Both the position numbers and the translations under genes were made by a program. Under the pieces are notes generated by a model, which ran no database searches, was not told the DNA's origin, and worked only from the letters and a program-made list of their open reading frames with translations. Positions 50,791 to 59,012 of a DNA stretch of 64,000 bases are shown here, piece by piece (the stretch's first letter is position 1; each line of letters begins with the position of its first letter). The DNA is from Streptomyces antnestii (GTDB taxonomy: Bacteria; Actinomycetota; Actinomycetes; Streptomycetales; Streptomycetaceae): positions 124,001-188,000 of the forward strand of contig NZ_RZYA01000002.1 in assembly GCF_004005495.1 (NCBI RefSeq). The letters are read 5' to 3'.

Positions 50791-51000
50791 GGCGTGTTTC
50801 GAAAGTCCCGCCTGCCCCGCGGCGTCTGGCACGCACTCCCCCACTCTCGGCTTCGCTCGAGCGGGGGGACCCCCATGCGGCGTTGCCGAAACGTCCGAGT
50901 GGCTCCGCCACTAGGACGCTCCGGCGCCTTGCGATCGCACGCACCAGACGCCGCGGGGCCCGCCCTCCGGGCGGACGACGCTACTTTCGAAACACGCCCT
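50789..51000. mobile_element. MITE-like element with 18-bp terminal inverted repeats
   Basis: The ends AGGGCGTGTTTCGAAAGT (50789-50806) and its exact complement (50983-51000) bound 212 bp with no transposase. The arms are partly mirrored further in: CCCCGCGGCGTCTGG occurs inside both ends, and the middle has a CTCGGCTTCGCTCGAG palindrome-like segment. Similar repeats recur between genes in many Streptomyces genomes, from memory. I cannot see a clear target-site duplication. It starts within the TAG stop of the TetR gene. Confidence 0.8.
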
Positions 51001-51064
51001 GACGGCCGGGCCCCGGCGAGGGGTGTGGTGCCCGCCGCGCGTGGGCACTGGCATGATCGGTGTC

Positions 51065-51751
51065 ATGGCAGAACGCGTAATCGCCGCGTGTGACGGGGCG
51101 TCGAAAGGAAACCCCGGGCCCGCCGGCTGGGCCTGGGTCGTCGCCGATGCGGGGGAGACCCCGGTCCGCTGGGAGGCCGGCGCCCTGGGCACGGCGACGA
51201 ACAACGTCGCGGAGCTCACCGCCCTGGAACGCCTCCTCGCCGCCACCGACCCGGGCGAGCCGCTCGAAGTGCGGATGGACTCCCAGTACGCGATGAAGGC
51301 CGTCACGACCTGGCTGCCCGGCTGGAAGCGCAACGGCTGGAAGACCTCCGCGGGCAAGCCGGTAGCCAACCAGGAACTCGTCACCCGCATCGACGCGCTC
51401 CTCGAAGGCCGCGCCGTCGAGTTCCGCTACGTCCCCGCCCACCAGGTCGACGGCGACCGGCTCAACGACTTCGCCGACCGGGCCGCGAGCCAGGCCGCCG
51501 TCGTGCAGGCCCCGGCCGGCAGCGACCACGGCTCCCCGGAACCCCCGCCGTCACCCGACACCGTCCCCTCCCGCGGCCCGTCGAAGAAGCGGCCCGCTCG
51601 TACGAAGACGGCCTCGGCCCGCACGCTCAACGCCAAGTTCCCCGGCCGCTGCGCCTGCGGCCGCTCCTACGCGGCCGGCGAGCCCATCGCCAAGAACCCC
51701 AAGGGCTGGGGACACCCGGAGTGCCGCTCGGGCGCGGGCGCGGCGGAATGA
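51065..51751 (+). CDS. RNase HI-like protein with C-terminal zinc-ribbon extension
   Basis: A 228-residue protein. The N-terminal RNase H fold (about 1-140) has the catalytic acidic residues in AACDGASKGNPGPAGW, NNVAELTALERLL, VRMDSQYAMKAV and DRLNDFADRAA. After a Pro/Ser-rich linker, a C-terminal unit GRCACGRSYAAGEPIAKN...GWGHPEC looks like a small zinc finger. RNase HI cleaves RNA in RNA-DNA hybrids. The start ATG 51065 has no strong ribosome-binding site, and is 64 bp after the MITE-like element, which could affect its expression. Confidence 0.85.
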   Translation: MAERVIAACDGASKGNPGPAGWAWVVADAGETPVRWEAGALGTATNNVAELTALERLLAATDPGEPLEVRMDSQYAMKAVTTWLPGWKRNGWKTSAGKPVANQELVTRIDALLEGRAVEFRYVPAHQVDGDRLNDFADRAASQAAVVQAPAGSDHGSPEPPPSPDTVPSRGPSKKRPARTKTASARTLNAKFPGRCACGRSYAAGEPIAKNPKGWGHPECRSGAGAAE

Positions 51752-51860
51752 CCACGGTGACCTGGGGTGCGGCGTGCCCGCAGCACCCCGACTCCCCGCG
51801 CGAGTACGGCGTACAGGGTCCGGGCTCCGGATCCCGCGCGACCGGCGCCCCGGGGTCCGC

Positions 51861-52676
51861 GTGACCGCCGCGCCCCCCGACACAGCCGTGGAACCCGGCG
51901 AGCCGGCGCTGCCCGGCCCGTGGAGCGGCGGTCCGTCCCTCTGGCTGCTCAGGGCCCCGGCCCTGGGAGAGCGGCCCGTCCTGGACGCATCCTGCCTCGA
52001 CACGGACGAGCGGGCCAGGGCCGCCGCCTTCGTACGGGACCAGGACCGCGCCCTCTACCTGACCGCACACATCGCGCTGCGCCGGCTCCTCGGCGCCGGA
52101 CTGGGGATCGCGCCCGGCGACGTCCGGTTCACCCGCGAGCCGTGCCCCGAGTGCGACGGCCCGCACGGGCGCCCGGCGCTGCCCGGCCCCCGCCCCCCGT
52201 TCCACTTCTCCCTCTCGCACTGCGAAGGCCTCGTCCTGATCGGCACGGCGGCGGGCCCGCTGGGCGTCGACGTCGAGCGGGTACCGGACCCCGGATCCGT
52301 GGACGGCCTGGTGAAGGAACTGCATCCGGGTGAGCGGGCGGACCTGGCGGCGCTGGCGGACGCGTCACGTGCCGAGGCGTTCTGCCGGGTGTGGTCGCGC
52401 AAGGAGGCCTACCTCAAGGGCGTCGGCGTGGGCCTCGCCCGCGCCCTGGACGCCGACTACGTGGGGGAACGTCCACGTCATGACGCGGTCCACCCCTCCG
52501 GGTGGCACCTGCGCTCGCTCGACCTCGGCCCGCACCGCGCCACCCACGCCGCCGCGGCCGCCCTGCGCGAGGCCGCGCCGCCCGTCCTGCGCCTCCTGCC
52601 CGACACCTACGCGCACGCTCCTCGGCCGCACGCCCCGCGACAGGTGCCGCCGCCCGGCAGCGGACGAACCCACTAG
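51861..52676 (+). CDS. 4'-phosphopantetheinyl transferase (Sfp type)
   Basis: A 271-residue Sfp-type PPTase. Signature elements are HFSLSHCEGLVLIG, the Mg-binding GVDVERVPDP, and WSRKEAYLKGVGVGL. It transfers phosphopantetheine from CoA to carrier proteins of polyketide or peptide synthases. No synthase gene is in the window, so it acts in trans. The start GTG 51861 lies near a weak site; GTG 51774 in the same frame gives a 29-residue N-terminal extension rich in Arg/Pro that looks non-coding. Confidence 0.88.
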   Translation: MTAAPPDTAVEPGEPALPGPWSGGPSLWLLRAPALGERPVLDASCLDTDERARAAAFVRDQDRALYLTAHIALRRLLGAGLGIAPGDVRFTREPCPECDGPHGRPALPGPRPPFHFSLSHCEGLVLIGTAAGPLGVDVERVPDPGSVDGLVKELHPGERADLAALADASRAEAFCRVWSRKEAYLKGVGVGLARALDADYVGERPRHDAVHPSGWHLRSLDLGPHRATHAAAAALREAAPPVLRLLPDTYAHAPRPHAPRQVPPPGSGRTH

Positions 52677-52677
52677 G

Positions 52678-52697
52678 GTTTCCGGTATACCGGAAAC
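52678..52697. promoter_or_regulatory. Perfect 20-bp palindrome upstream of D-2-hydroxyacid dehydrogenase
   Basis: GTTTCCGGTATACCGGAAAC is fully self-complementary and centred on GGTATACC, a core seen in several GntR-family operators. It lies 16 bp before the start codon, between the PPTase stop and the dehydrogenase. The GntR gene at 53854 is a candidate binder. Confidence 0.65.
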
Positions 52698-52712
52698 TTC
52701 AGGGGAGTTGTG

Positions 52713-53678
52713 TTGACCAGACTGCGCTGCGCCGTGCTCGACGACTACCAAGGCGTGGCCTTGTCCATGGCGGACTGGACCAGTGTCGGGACGGACGTCG
52801 AGGTCCGCTCCCTCCAGCGCCACCTGCCGACCGAGGACGCCGTCGTCGCGGCGACGGCCGACTGCGAGATCGTGGTGGCGATGCGGGAACGCACCCCCTT
52901 CACCGACTCCCTCTTCGCCCGCCTTCCCCAGCTGCGCCTCCTCATCACCTCGGGGATGCGCAACGCCTCCATCGACCTCGCCGCCGCGGCCCGGCACGGG
53001 GTCACCGTGTGCGGCACGGCCAGCAACTCCGAGCCGCCCGTCGAACTGACCTGGGCCCTCATCCTCGGCCTCGCCCGCAACGTGGTGCGCGAGGCCAACG
53101 CCCTGCGCGACGCCGGCCCCTGGCAGAGCACGCTCGGCGCGGACCTGTACGGGCGCCGGCTCGGCGTCCTCGGGCTCGGGAAGATCGGCACAAAGGTCGC
53201 CAGGGTCGCCCAGGCCTTCGGCATGGAGGTGGCCGCGTGGAGCGAGCACCTCACCGCAGAACGCGCCGCGGCAGCCGGTGTCTCCCTCGCCTCCTCCAAG
53301 GAAGAGCTCCTGGAGACCAGCGACTTCGTCTCCGTCCATCTCGTGCTCAGCGACCGCACGCGCGGCCTCATCGGCGAGGACGACCTCAAGCGCATGCGCC
53401 CCACCGCCTACCTCGTCAATACCTCGCGCGCTGCGATCGTCGACCAGGACGCCCTGGTGCGCGCCCTGCACGACGGCTGGATCGCGGGCGCCGGCGCCGA
53501 CGTCTTCGACATGGAGCCGCTCCCGGCCGGCCACCCCCTGCGCACCGCCCCGAACTTCCTCGGCCTGCCGCACCTCGGCTACGTCACCCGCCGCAACTAC
53601 GAGGGCTACTTCGAGGGGGCGGTCGAGGACATCGAGGCTTTCCTCGCGGGGACCCCGGTCCGCGTCCTCACCGCGTGA
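52713..53678 (+). CDS. D-2-hydroxyacid dehydrogenase family protein
   Basis: A 321-residue NAD-dependent dehydrogenase. The Rossmann motif is GVLGLGKIGTKVARVAQAFG, with catalytic Arg in LVNTSRAAIVDQDAL and Glu/His in the PLPAGHPLRTAPNFLGLPHLGYVT region. The family reduces 2-oxoacids or oxidises D-2-hydroxyacids; relatives include D-3-phosphoglycerate dehydrogenase. The TTG start (52713) is favoured by AGGGGAG spacing over GTG 52710. The perfect palindrome upstream suggests specific regulation. Confidence 0.87.
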   Translation: MTRLRCAVLDDYQGVALSMADWTSVGTDVEVRSLQRHLPTEDAVVAATADCEIVVAMRERTPFTDSLFARLPQLRLLITSGMRNASIDLAAAARHGVTVCGTASNSEPPVELTWALILGLARNVVREANALRDAGPWQSTLGADLYGRRLGVLGLGKIGTKVARVAQAFGMEVAAWSEHLTAERAAAAGVSLASSKEELLETSDFVSVHLVLSDRTRGLIGEDDLKRMRPTAYLVNTSRAAIVDQDALVRALHDGWIAGAGADVFDMEPLPAGHPLRTAPNFLGLPHLGYVTRRNYEGYFEGAVEDIEAFLAGTPVRVLTA

Positions 53679-53777
53679 GCGACCTGTCGCCGGATTCCCG
53701 CCCGTCTGCCCGGCGTAACCGAGAAATCGCTCGGCAAACCCGCAGCTCAGCGGTTTTCGCAGGTCACGATGGGTGGC

Positions 53778-53793
53778 GTAACGTCGGCGTAAC
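53778..53793. promoter_or_regulatory. GTAAC-N6-GTAAC direct repeat
   Basis: GTAAC occurs at 53778-53782 and 53789-53793, matching the GTnAC-N6-GTnAC form of OmpR-type response-regulator sites (AfsQ1/MtrA group) in streptomycetes. A third GGCGTAAC lies at about 53712-53719. It is 61-76 bp upstream of the GntR ATG, a normal position for such sites. Confidence 0.4.
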
Positions 53794-53853
53794 GCGAGCG
53801 AGGCGGGTGGTGGGGTAGTTTCGGGCCTTCGAGAGGAGGTGACGACGCACCCC

Positions 53854-54606
53854 ATGTCCGACCAACAGGGACCGCAGCCCCGTGCCGAGAGGGCGCGGCG
53901 GGTCGCCGACACGCTCCGGCAGCAGATCACCTCCGGCGCCTACGAACAAGGGAAGCTGCCCGACGAGCGCGTGCTCGGCCACGCGCTCGGCGCCACCCGC
54001 AATGTGGTCAGGGAAGCGCTCGCGCTGCTCGGCGACGAGGGACTGGTCATCCGCAGGCGCGGCATCGGCACCCAGGTCGTGACGGCGAAGTACGGGCACG
54101 GCCTGGAACGCCTCACCGGCCTCGCGGAGACGCTCGTCGACCACGGCACGGTGACGAACGAGGTGCGCACCGCACGGGTCGTGCCGCACGCCCCGAAGGC
54201 GGTCACCGAACGGCTCCGGCTCCCCGACGGCAGCGAGGCCGTCCACCTCGAACGGCTGAGGAGCCTCGACGGCCGGCCCCTCTCCGTCGACTCGACCTGG
54301 CTGGCCCCGGACATCGGACGCCCCCTCCTCGACCTCGACCTCGCCCACCGGGACGTCTTCGACCTCATCGAGGAGTCCACGGGACACCGGCTCGGCAGCG
54401 CGGAGGTCACCGTGCACGCCGTCACCGCCGAACCGGACACCGCCCGGCTCCTCGAAATCCCCGCGGGCGCCGCCCTGTTCGCGATCGACCGCCTCACGTG
54501 TCTGGCCGACGGCCGCCCCGTGGACGCGGAGTCCCTGCGGGTGCGCGCCGACCGGTTCACCCTGCACGCCCTGGTCCACCGGGGCCCCGTACCGCCCCGC
54601 GACTGA
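53854..54606 (+). CDS. GntR family regulator with UTRA domain
   Basis: A 250-residue HutC-type GntR protein. The winged-helix region is about 15-80 (ADTLRQQITSGAYEQGKLPDE, LGATRNVVREALALLGDEGLV). The UTRA domain follows (EAVHLERLRSLDGRPLSVDSTW). The ATG 53854 lies about 14 bases after an ideal AGGAGGTGA; GTG 53839 overlaps that sequence and is less likely. It is followed at 41 bp by a TauE exporter, which it may regulate. The GGTATACC palindrome at 52678 is another possible target. Confidence 0.87.
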   Translation: MSDQQGPQPRAERARRVADTLRQQITSGAYEQGKLPDERVLGHALGATRNVVREALALLGDEGLVIRRRGIGTQVVTAKYGHGLERLTGLAETLVDHGTVTNEVRTARVVPHAPKAVTERLRLPDGSEAVHLERLRSLDGRPLSVDSTWLAPDIGRPLLDLDLAHRDVFDLIEESTGHRLGSAEVTVHAVTAEPDTARLLEIPAGAALFAIDRLTCLADGRPVDAESLRVRADRFTLHALVHRGPVPPRD

Positions 54607-54647
54607 CCGCGGTACGCCCCTCCCAAGCCGCCCTCGGAGGCACCCCC

Positions 54648-55421
54648 ATGCCCATGGACCTCGACGTCCTCACCCTGGTACTTCTCGCTCTGTTCGGGCT
54701 CGCGGGAGGCATCGGGATCACCGCGGTGGGGCCCGGCGGTGTGCTGCCCACGATCGGGATGTTCCTGCTGACCGGGCTCTCCCCGGCCGGGGTCGCGGGC
54801 ACCGCCATCGCCACGCATGTGGCGACCGGCGCGCTCGGCACGGCCGCCTACACCCGCTCGGGACAGCTGCGGGACGCCGTCACGCGGCGCACGGCGACGG
54901 TCCTGGCCATGGCCGCTCTCCTCGGCACACCTCTCGGTGTCCTCCTCAACACCCTTGTATCGGGGAGGGGGTTCGGGATGCTGCTGGCGTGTGCCGTCAC
55001 GGTGACCGGCGTCCTGGTGTGGGTGCGGGAGCGCCGCGCCGGGGCCGTGGGGAGTGAGCCGGTGAGCGTGCCGCTCACGCGAATCTCCGTGGTGGGCTTC
55101 GGAGTTGCGGTCGCGGCAGGGCTCTTCGGTCTGGGCGGGCCGATGCTGAGCGTGCCCCTTCTGGTCGTCTGCGGGCTGCCCGTGCTGTCCGCGCTGGCCG
55201 CGGCGCAGGCGCAGTCCGTGGTGATCGCGGCGATCGGCACGGTCGGGTACGTGCTGCACGGCTCGGTCGACTGGGGGCTCGCCGCGCTGGTGGGTGTGCC
55301 CGAGCTGGCCGGCGTGATCGTGGGGTGGCGGATCGCCCACTCGGTCCCGGCGCGCCGCCTCAAGTACGCCCTCGTGGGAACACTCCTGGCGCTGGCCCCG
55401 TACCTCGCCTTCCACTCCTGA
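54648..55421 (+). CDS. TauE/SafE family membrane transporter
   Basis: A 257-residue protein with about 8 transmembrane helices. The repeated signature of the family is seen in GGIGITAVGPGGVLPTIGMFLLTG and AAGLFGLGGPMLSVPLLVV, the two internal halves. TauE/SafE proteins export sulfite, sulfoacetate or small anions. GGAGG lies 8 bases before ATG 54648; a second ATG follows at 54654. It is in an operon with the GntR gene and converges with the MerR gene. Confidence 0.88.
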   Translation: MPMDLDVLTLVLLALFGLAGGIGITAVGPGGVLPTIGMFLLTGLSPAGVAGTAIATHVATGALGTAAYTRSGQLRDAVTRRTATVLAMAALLGTPLGVLLNTLVSGRGFGMLLACAVTVTGVLVWVRERRAGAVGSEPVSVPLTRISVVGFGVAVAAGLFGLGGPMLSVPLLVVCGLPVLSALAAAQAQSVVIAAIGTVGYVLHGSVDWGLAALVGVPELAGVIVGWRIAHSVPARRLKYALVGTLLALAPYLAFHS

Positions 55422-55451
55422 CGCCGTCCGGGGCCCGTCGGCCGCCGGGTG

Positions 55452-56093
55452 TCAGAGACCGAACCGGCGCGCGGAGTGCTCCTCCTGGGCGAGCCGGTGC
55501 AGCATGAGCAGGACCGGCTCGTACAGGATCGCCGCGGCGACCGCGATCTCGACCTTCTCCACCTCTTCGGGGATCGTGTCGAGACGGTCGATGTCGTGTT
55601 CCGCGACCCGCTCCATGTGCCGGGCGTACGGGGTGAGTTCGGGTGTTCCGCACGGGTAACCGAGACGGTTGAGCGTGGCCACCGTCGTGACGAGCGTGCG
55701 GTACGACGGGGAGAGGCTGCCGATCTCGCGCGCGGTGTCCCAGCCGAGCTCGTCGAGAAGCCGGTCGACGGTCGACGCCGCCTCGGCCGTGGCCGGGTCG
55801 TCCTCGGGGGCCTCGGGCGGCTGCGGCAGCGCCCACAGCGCCGCGCCCAGGCGGATCGTGCGGCCGAGCGAGTCGTCGTCCACGGCCGCGAGCACCTCGC
55901 GCGCGGTCGCCACGGGCACCCGGCCGACCTGGATCAGCGCCCGGACGAGCCGCAGCCGGCGCAGGTGGGAGTCGTCGTACTCGGCCTGCGTGGCCGTGAT
56001 CCGCCGCCCCGGGGGCAGGAGTTGCTCCCGCAGGTAGTACTTGATGGTGGGGATGGGGACCCCGCTCGATTCGCTGAGTTCCGCGAGCCGCAT
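55452..56093 (-). CDS. MerR family regulator
   Basis: A 213-residue protein. The N-terminal MerR HTH-wing is MRLAELSESSGVPIPTIKYYLREQLLPPG (the family YYxRExLL pattern), followed by a long helical domain. There is no Cys-rich metal site, so it probably senses an organic effector or is a two-subdomain TipA-like regulator. The start ATG 56093 has GAGGGG upstream; a longer frame to 56129 would cover the operator. Two operator copies lie between it and the divergent DUF4188 gene. Confidence 0.85.
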   Translation of the reverse strand: MRLAELSESSGVPIPTIKYYLREQLLPPGRRITATQAEYDDSHLRRLRLVRALIQVGRVPVATAREVLAAVDDDSLGRTIRLGAALWALPQPPEAPEDDPATAEAASTVDRLLDELGWDTAREIGSLSPSYRTLVTTVATLNRLGYPCGTPELTPYARHMERVAEHDIDRLDTIPEEVEKVEIAVAAAILYEPVLLMLHRLAQEEHSARRFGL

Positions 56094-56108
56094 CTCTTGC
56101 ACCCCTCG

Positions 56109-56160
56109 TTGGACAGTGTCACTATCCAATCACGGGTGCCTGGGTAGTGGCACTCTCCAA
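56109..56160. promoter_or_regulatory. Two MerR operator-like palindromes
   Basis: Site 1 (56109-56129) is TTGGACAGTG-T-CACTATCCAA, with one mismatched pair. Site 2 (56140-56160) is CTGGGTAGTG-G-CACTCTCCAA. They share the TAGTG/CAGTG-N-CACT centre, and the centres are 31 bp apart (about three helical turns). Both lie in the MerR-DUF4188 divergent promoter. Confidence 0.6.
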
Positions 56161-56181
56161 GGACGCCGAATCGGGGGTCAC

Positions 56182-56661
56182 ATGAGTACGAAGACACATA
56201 TGGGACGGACGACCGCGGGAGCGCAGGGAGACGTGGTGGTCTTCCTCATCGGGATGCGGGTCAACCACTTCTGGGCGGTCCACCGGTGGTTGCCGGTGTT
56301 TTTCGCGATGCCCATGATGCTCAGGGAGCTGAACGCGGACCGCTCCCTCGGACTCCTGCACCACATCCTCCTCACGAGCTCGCCGAGGAACTACGTGGTC
56401 GTCCAGTACTGGGAGTCGAAGGAGAAGCTGCTCGCCTACGCCGCCTCGCCGCAGCGCCGCCACCACCCGTGGTGGGCGCGGGTCAACCGGTACGTCCGCA
56501 AGAGCGGGGGACACGTCGGGCTCTGGCACGAGACGTACGTCGTCCCGGAGGGCTCCTACGAGACGATCTACGGCGACATGCCGGCCCAGGGCCTCGGCAA
56601 GGCCTACGGCATCGCGGGCCTCAAGGACGGGGTGCAGGCGCAGGACCGGCTGAAGGTCTGA
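56182..56661 (+). CDS. DUF4188 family protein
   Basis: A 159-residue protein. [24 protein letters not shown] and the hydrophobic, His-rich start ([24 protein letters not shown]) fit DUF4188, an uncharacterised family with a dimeric ferredoxin-like (ABM monooxygenase-like) fold. It might be a haem- or cofactor-free monooxygenase. GGGGG precedes ATG 56182. Divergent MerR control is likely from the shared operators. A strong terminator follows. Confidence 0.75.
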   Translation: MSTKTHMGRTTAGAQGDVVVFLIGMRVNHFWAVHRWLPVFFAMPMMLRELNADRSLGLLHHILLTSSPRNYVVVQYWESKEKLLAYAASPQRRHHPWWARVNRYVRKSGGHVGLWHETYVVPEGSYETIYGDMPAQGLGKAYGIAGLKDGVQAQDRLKV

Positions 56662-56681
56662 CCCGGGCCCGGCCGACGGCG

Positions 56682-56721
56682 GGCGCCGGGGCTCCCTAGG
56701 GCGTGCCCTAGCCCCGGCGCC
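56682..56721. terminator. Hairpin after the DUF4188 gene
   Basis: A 12-bp outer stem (GGCGCCGGGGCT and its complement at 56710-56721) and a 5-bp inner stem (AGGGC/GCCCT) with a 4-base bulge. It begins 20 bp after the DUF4188 stop and 40 bp before ligA. It probably terminates the upstream gene. Confidence 0.65.
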
Positions 56722-56761
56722 GCTCAAGTGGATTGTCAGTGCCACCAGGCACGATGGCACC

Positions 56762-58852
56762 ATGACAACGACTTCTGGTGAGTTCGTCCTGGCCGATGCC
56801 GCTGCCTACGCCCAGGCCGTCACCGACGCGTCCGAGGCGGCGGGTGCCTACTACACGGGCGGGACGTCCGCCCTCGACGACGACGCGTACGACCGGCTCG
56901 TGAGGGCCGTCGCGGCCTACGAGGCGGACCACCCCGACGAGGTCCTTGCGCACTCGCCGACCGGCAAGGTCGCGGGCGGCGCCGTCGAGGGGGACGTGCC
57001 GCACACGGTGCCGATGCTCAGCCTCGACAACGTCTTCGACGGTGAGCAGTTCACCACCTGGACCGCCTCGGTGGCCCGCCGGATCGGCCACGAGGTGACC
57101 CGGTGGAACGTCCAGCCCAAGCTGGACGGCCTCGCCATCGCCGCGCGTTACCACGAGGGCCGCCTCACGCGCCTGATCACCCGGGGCGACGGGATGGCCG
57201 GGGAGGACGTCTCGCACGCCATCGGCACCATCGAGGGCCTGCCCGACCGGCTCACCGAACCGCACACCGTCGAGGTGCGGGGCGAAGTCCTCATGACCAT
57301 CAGCCAGTTCGAGCACGCGAACGAGGTGCGGACGGCGCACGGCGGCGCCCCCTTCGCGAACCCGAGGAACGCCGCGGCGGGCACCCTCAGGGCCAAGGAG
57401 CGCTCGTACACGGTGCCGATGACGTTCTTCGCGTACGGCCTGCTGCCGCTGCCGGGCACCTCTGCCGAGCACACCGAGGAGCTGCGCACCCTGGCCCACG
57501 GCGAGCTGATGGACCGCGCGGCCGGACTCGGCGTCAACACCCCCGCCACGACGGACGTTTCGGGCCTCACCGTCGACACCGTCGAGCAGGTCCTGGAGCG
57601 GGTCGGGCACATCGCGGGCCTGCGCGCCGAGCTGCCGTTCGGCATCGACGGGATCGTCGTCAAGGCGGATCTCGCGGCCGACCAGGAGGCCGCGGGCACG
57701 GGCACGCGCGCCCCGCGCTGGGCCATCGCGTTCAAGCTCCCCGCCGTGGAGAAGATCACCCGCCTCCTGGACGTCGAGTGGAACGTGGGCCGTACGGGCA
57801 TCATCGCCCCGCGCGCCGTCCTCACCCCCGTCGACATCGACGGCAGCACGGTCGCGTACGCCACGCTGCACAACCCCGCCGACATCACCCGGCGCGACCT
57901 GCGGATCGGCGACCACGTGATGGTCTACAAGGCGGGCGACATCATCCCCCGCATCGAGGCGCCCGTCGCCCACCTGCGCACCGGCGACGAACAGCCGATC
58001 GTGTTCCCCGAGGTCTGCCCGCAGTGCGGCTCCGGCATCGACACGAGCGAGCAGCGCTGGCGTTGCGAGCGCGGCCGGAACTGCCACGTGGTGGCCTCGC
58101 TCTCGTACGCGGCGGGCCGCGACCAGCTCGACATCGAAGGCCTCGGCGGCACGCGCGTCGTCCAGCTCGTCGACGCGGGCCTCGTCGCCGATCTCGCCGA
58201 CCTGTTCGCCCTCACCCGCGACGGGCTGCTCGCCCTCGACCGGATGGGCGAGACCAGCACGGACAACCTCCTCGCCGCGATCGAGGCCGCCAAGGCCCAG
58301 CCGCTGTCCCGGGTGCTGTGCGCGCTCGGGGTGCGCGGCACCGGACGGTCCATGTCCCGCCGTATAGCCCGCCACTTCGCCACGATGGACCACATCCGCG
58401 CGGCGGACGCCGAGGCCATGCAGCGCGTCGAGGGCATCGGCGCGGAGAAGGCCCCGGTCATCGTCTCCGAACTGGCCGAACTGGCCCCGCTCATCGACCG
58501 GTTGGCCGCGGCAGGGGTCAACATGACCGAACCCGGCGCCACCCCGCCCGCCCCCGAGGGCGAGACCGAGGACGGCGCGTCGGGCGAACAGGCCGCCGCG
58601 GGCCCGCTCGACGGGATGACGGTGGTCGTCACGGGAGCCATGACGGGCCCTCTGGAGAAGCTCAGCCGCAATCAGATGAACGAGCTGATCGAGCGCGCCG
58701 GCGGCAAGTCGTCCTCCAGCGTCTCCAAGCGCACCGGGCTCGTCGTCGCCGGTGAGGGCGCCGGATCGAAGCGGACCAAGGCCGAGGACCTGGGCATCCG
58801 CCTTGCCACGCCGGACGAGTTCGCCGAACTCGTCGCGGACCTCCTGGACTGA
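56762..58852 (+). CDS. ligA: NAD-dependent DNA ligase, probable second LigA
   Basis: A 696-residue LigA. The Ia domain opens [20 protein letters not shown]; the AMP-accepting lysine is K120 ([12 protein letters not shown]). The OB fold, four zinc-finger Cys (CPQCGSG and CERGRNC), helix-hairpin-helix repeats and a C-terminal BRCT domain (about 612-690) follow. The BRCT is preceded by a Pro/Glu-rich linker. QPKLDG departs from the usual EPKLDG, and the length is shorter than the housekeeping streptomycete enzyme (about 735), so this may be the accessory paralogue. No ligA-linked gatC is next to it. Confidence 0.9.
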   Translation: MTTTSGEFVLADAAAYAQAVTDASEAAGAYYTGGTSALDDDAYDRLVRAVAAYEADHPDEVLAHSPTGKVAGGAVEGDVPHTVPMLSLDNVFDGEQFTTWTASVARRIGHEVTRWNVQPKLDGLAIAARYHEGRLTRLITRGDGMAGEDVSHAIGTIEGLPDRLTEPHTVEVRGEVLMTISQFEHANEVRTAHGGAPFANPRNAAAGTLRAKERSYTVPMTFFAYGLLPLPGTSAEHTEELRTLAHGELMDRAAGLGVNTPATTDVSGLTVDTVEQVLERVGHIAGLRAELPFGIDGIVVKADLAADQEAAGTGTRAPRWAIAFKLPAVEKITRLLDVEWNVGRTGIIAPRAVLTPVDIDGSTVAYATLHNPADITRRDLRIGDHVMVYKAGDIIPRIEAPVAHLRTGDEQPIVFPEVCPQCGSGIDTSEQRWRCERGRNCHVVASLSYAAGRDQLDIEGLGGTRVVQLVDAGLVADLADLFALTRDGLLALDRMGETSTDNLLAAIEAAKAQPLSRVLCALGVRGTGRSMSRRIARHFATMDHIRAADAEAMQRVEGIGAEKAPVIVSELAELAPLIDRLAAAGVNMTEPGATPPAPEGETEDGASGEQAAAGPLDGMTVVVTGAMTGPLEKLSRNQMNELIERAGGKSSSSVSKRTGLVVAGEGAGSKRTKAEDLGIRLATPDEFAELVADLLD

Positions 58853-59012
58853 CGGGAGGTGGCGCCGGGGGATCGGGGGCCCGGGATGGGGGAGAGGCGG
58901 TGAAGGCGACCGGCCTGAAGTGACCGGTGGCCTAGAATGCTCGGCCGACGAGGGGCTCCATCGTGCGCCCCACTGGAACGGACGGCCCTCGACGGCCGGG
59001 CGCGGAGGACAC

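Noticed and set aside
50789-51000. Target-site duplication flanking the MITE-like element
   Set aside because: Flanks (ggacct on the left and gacggc on the right) do not show a convincing direct repeat, so none is claimed.
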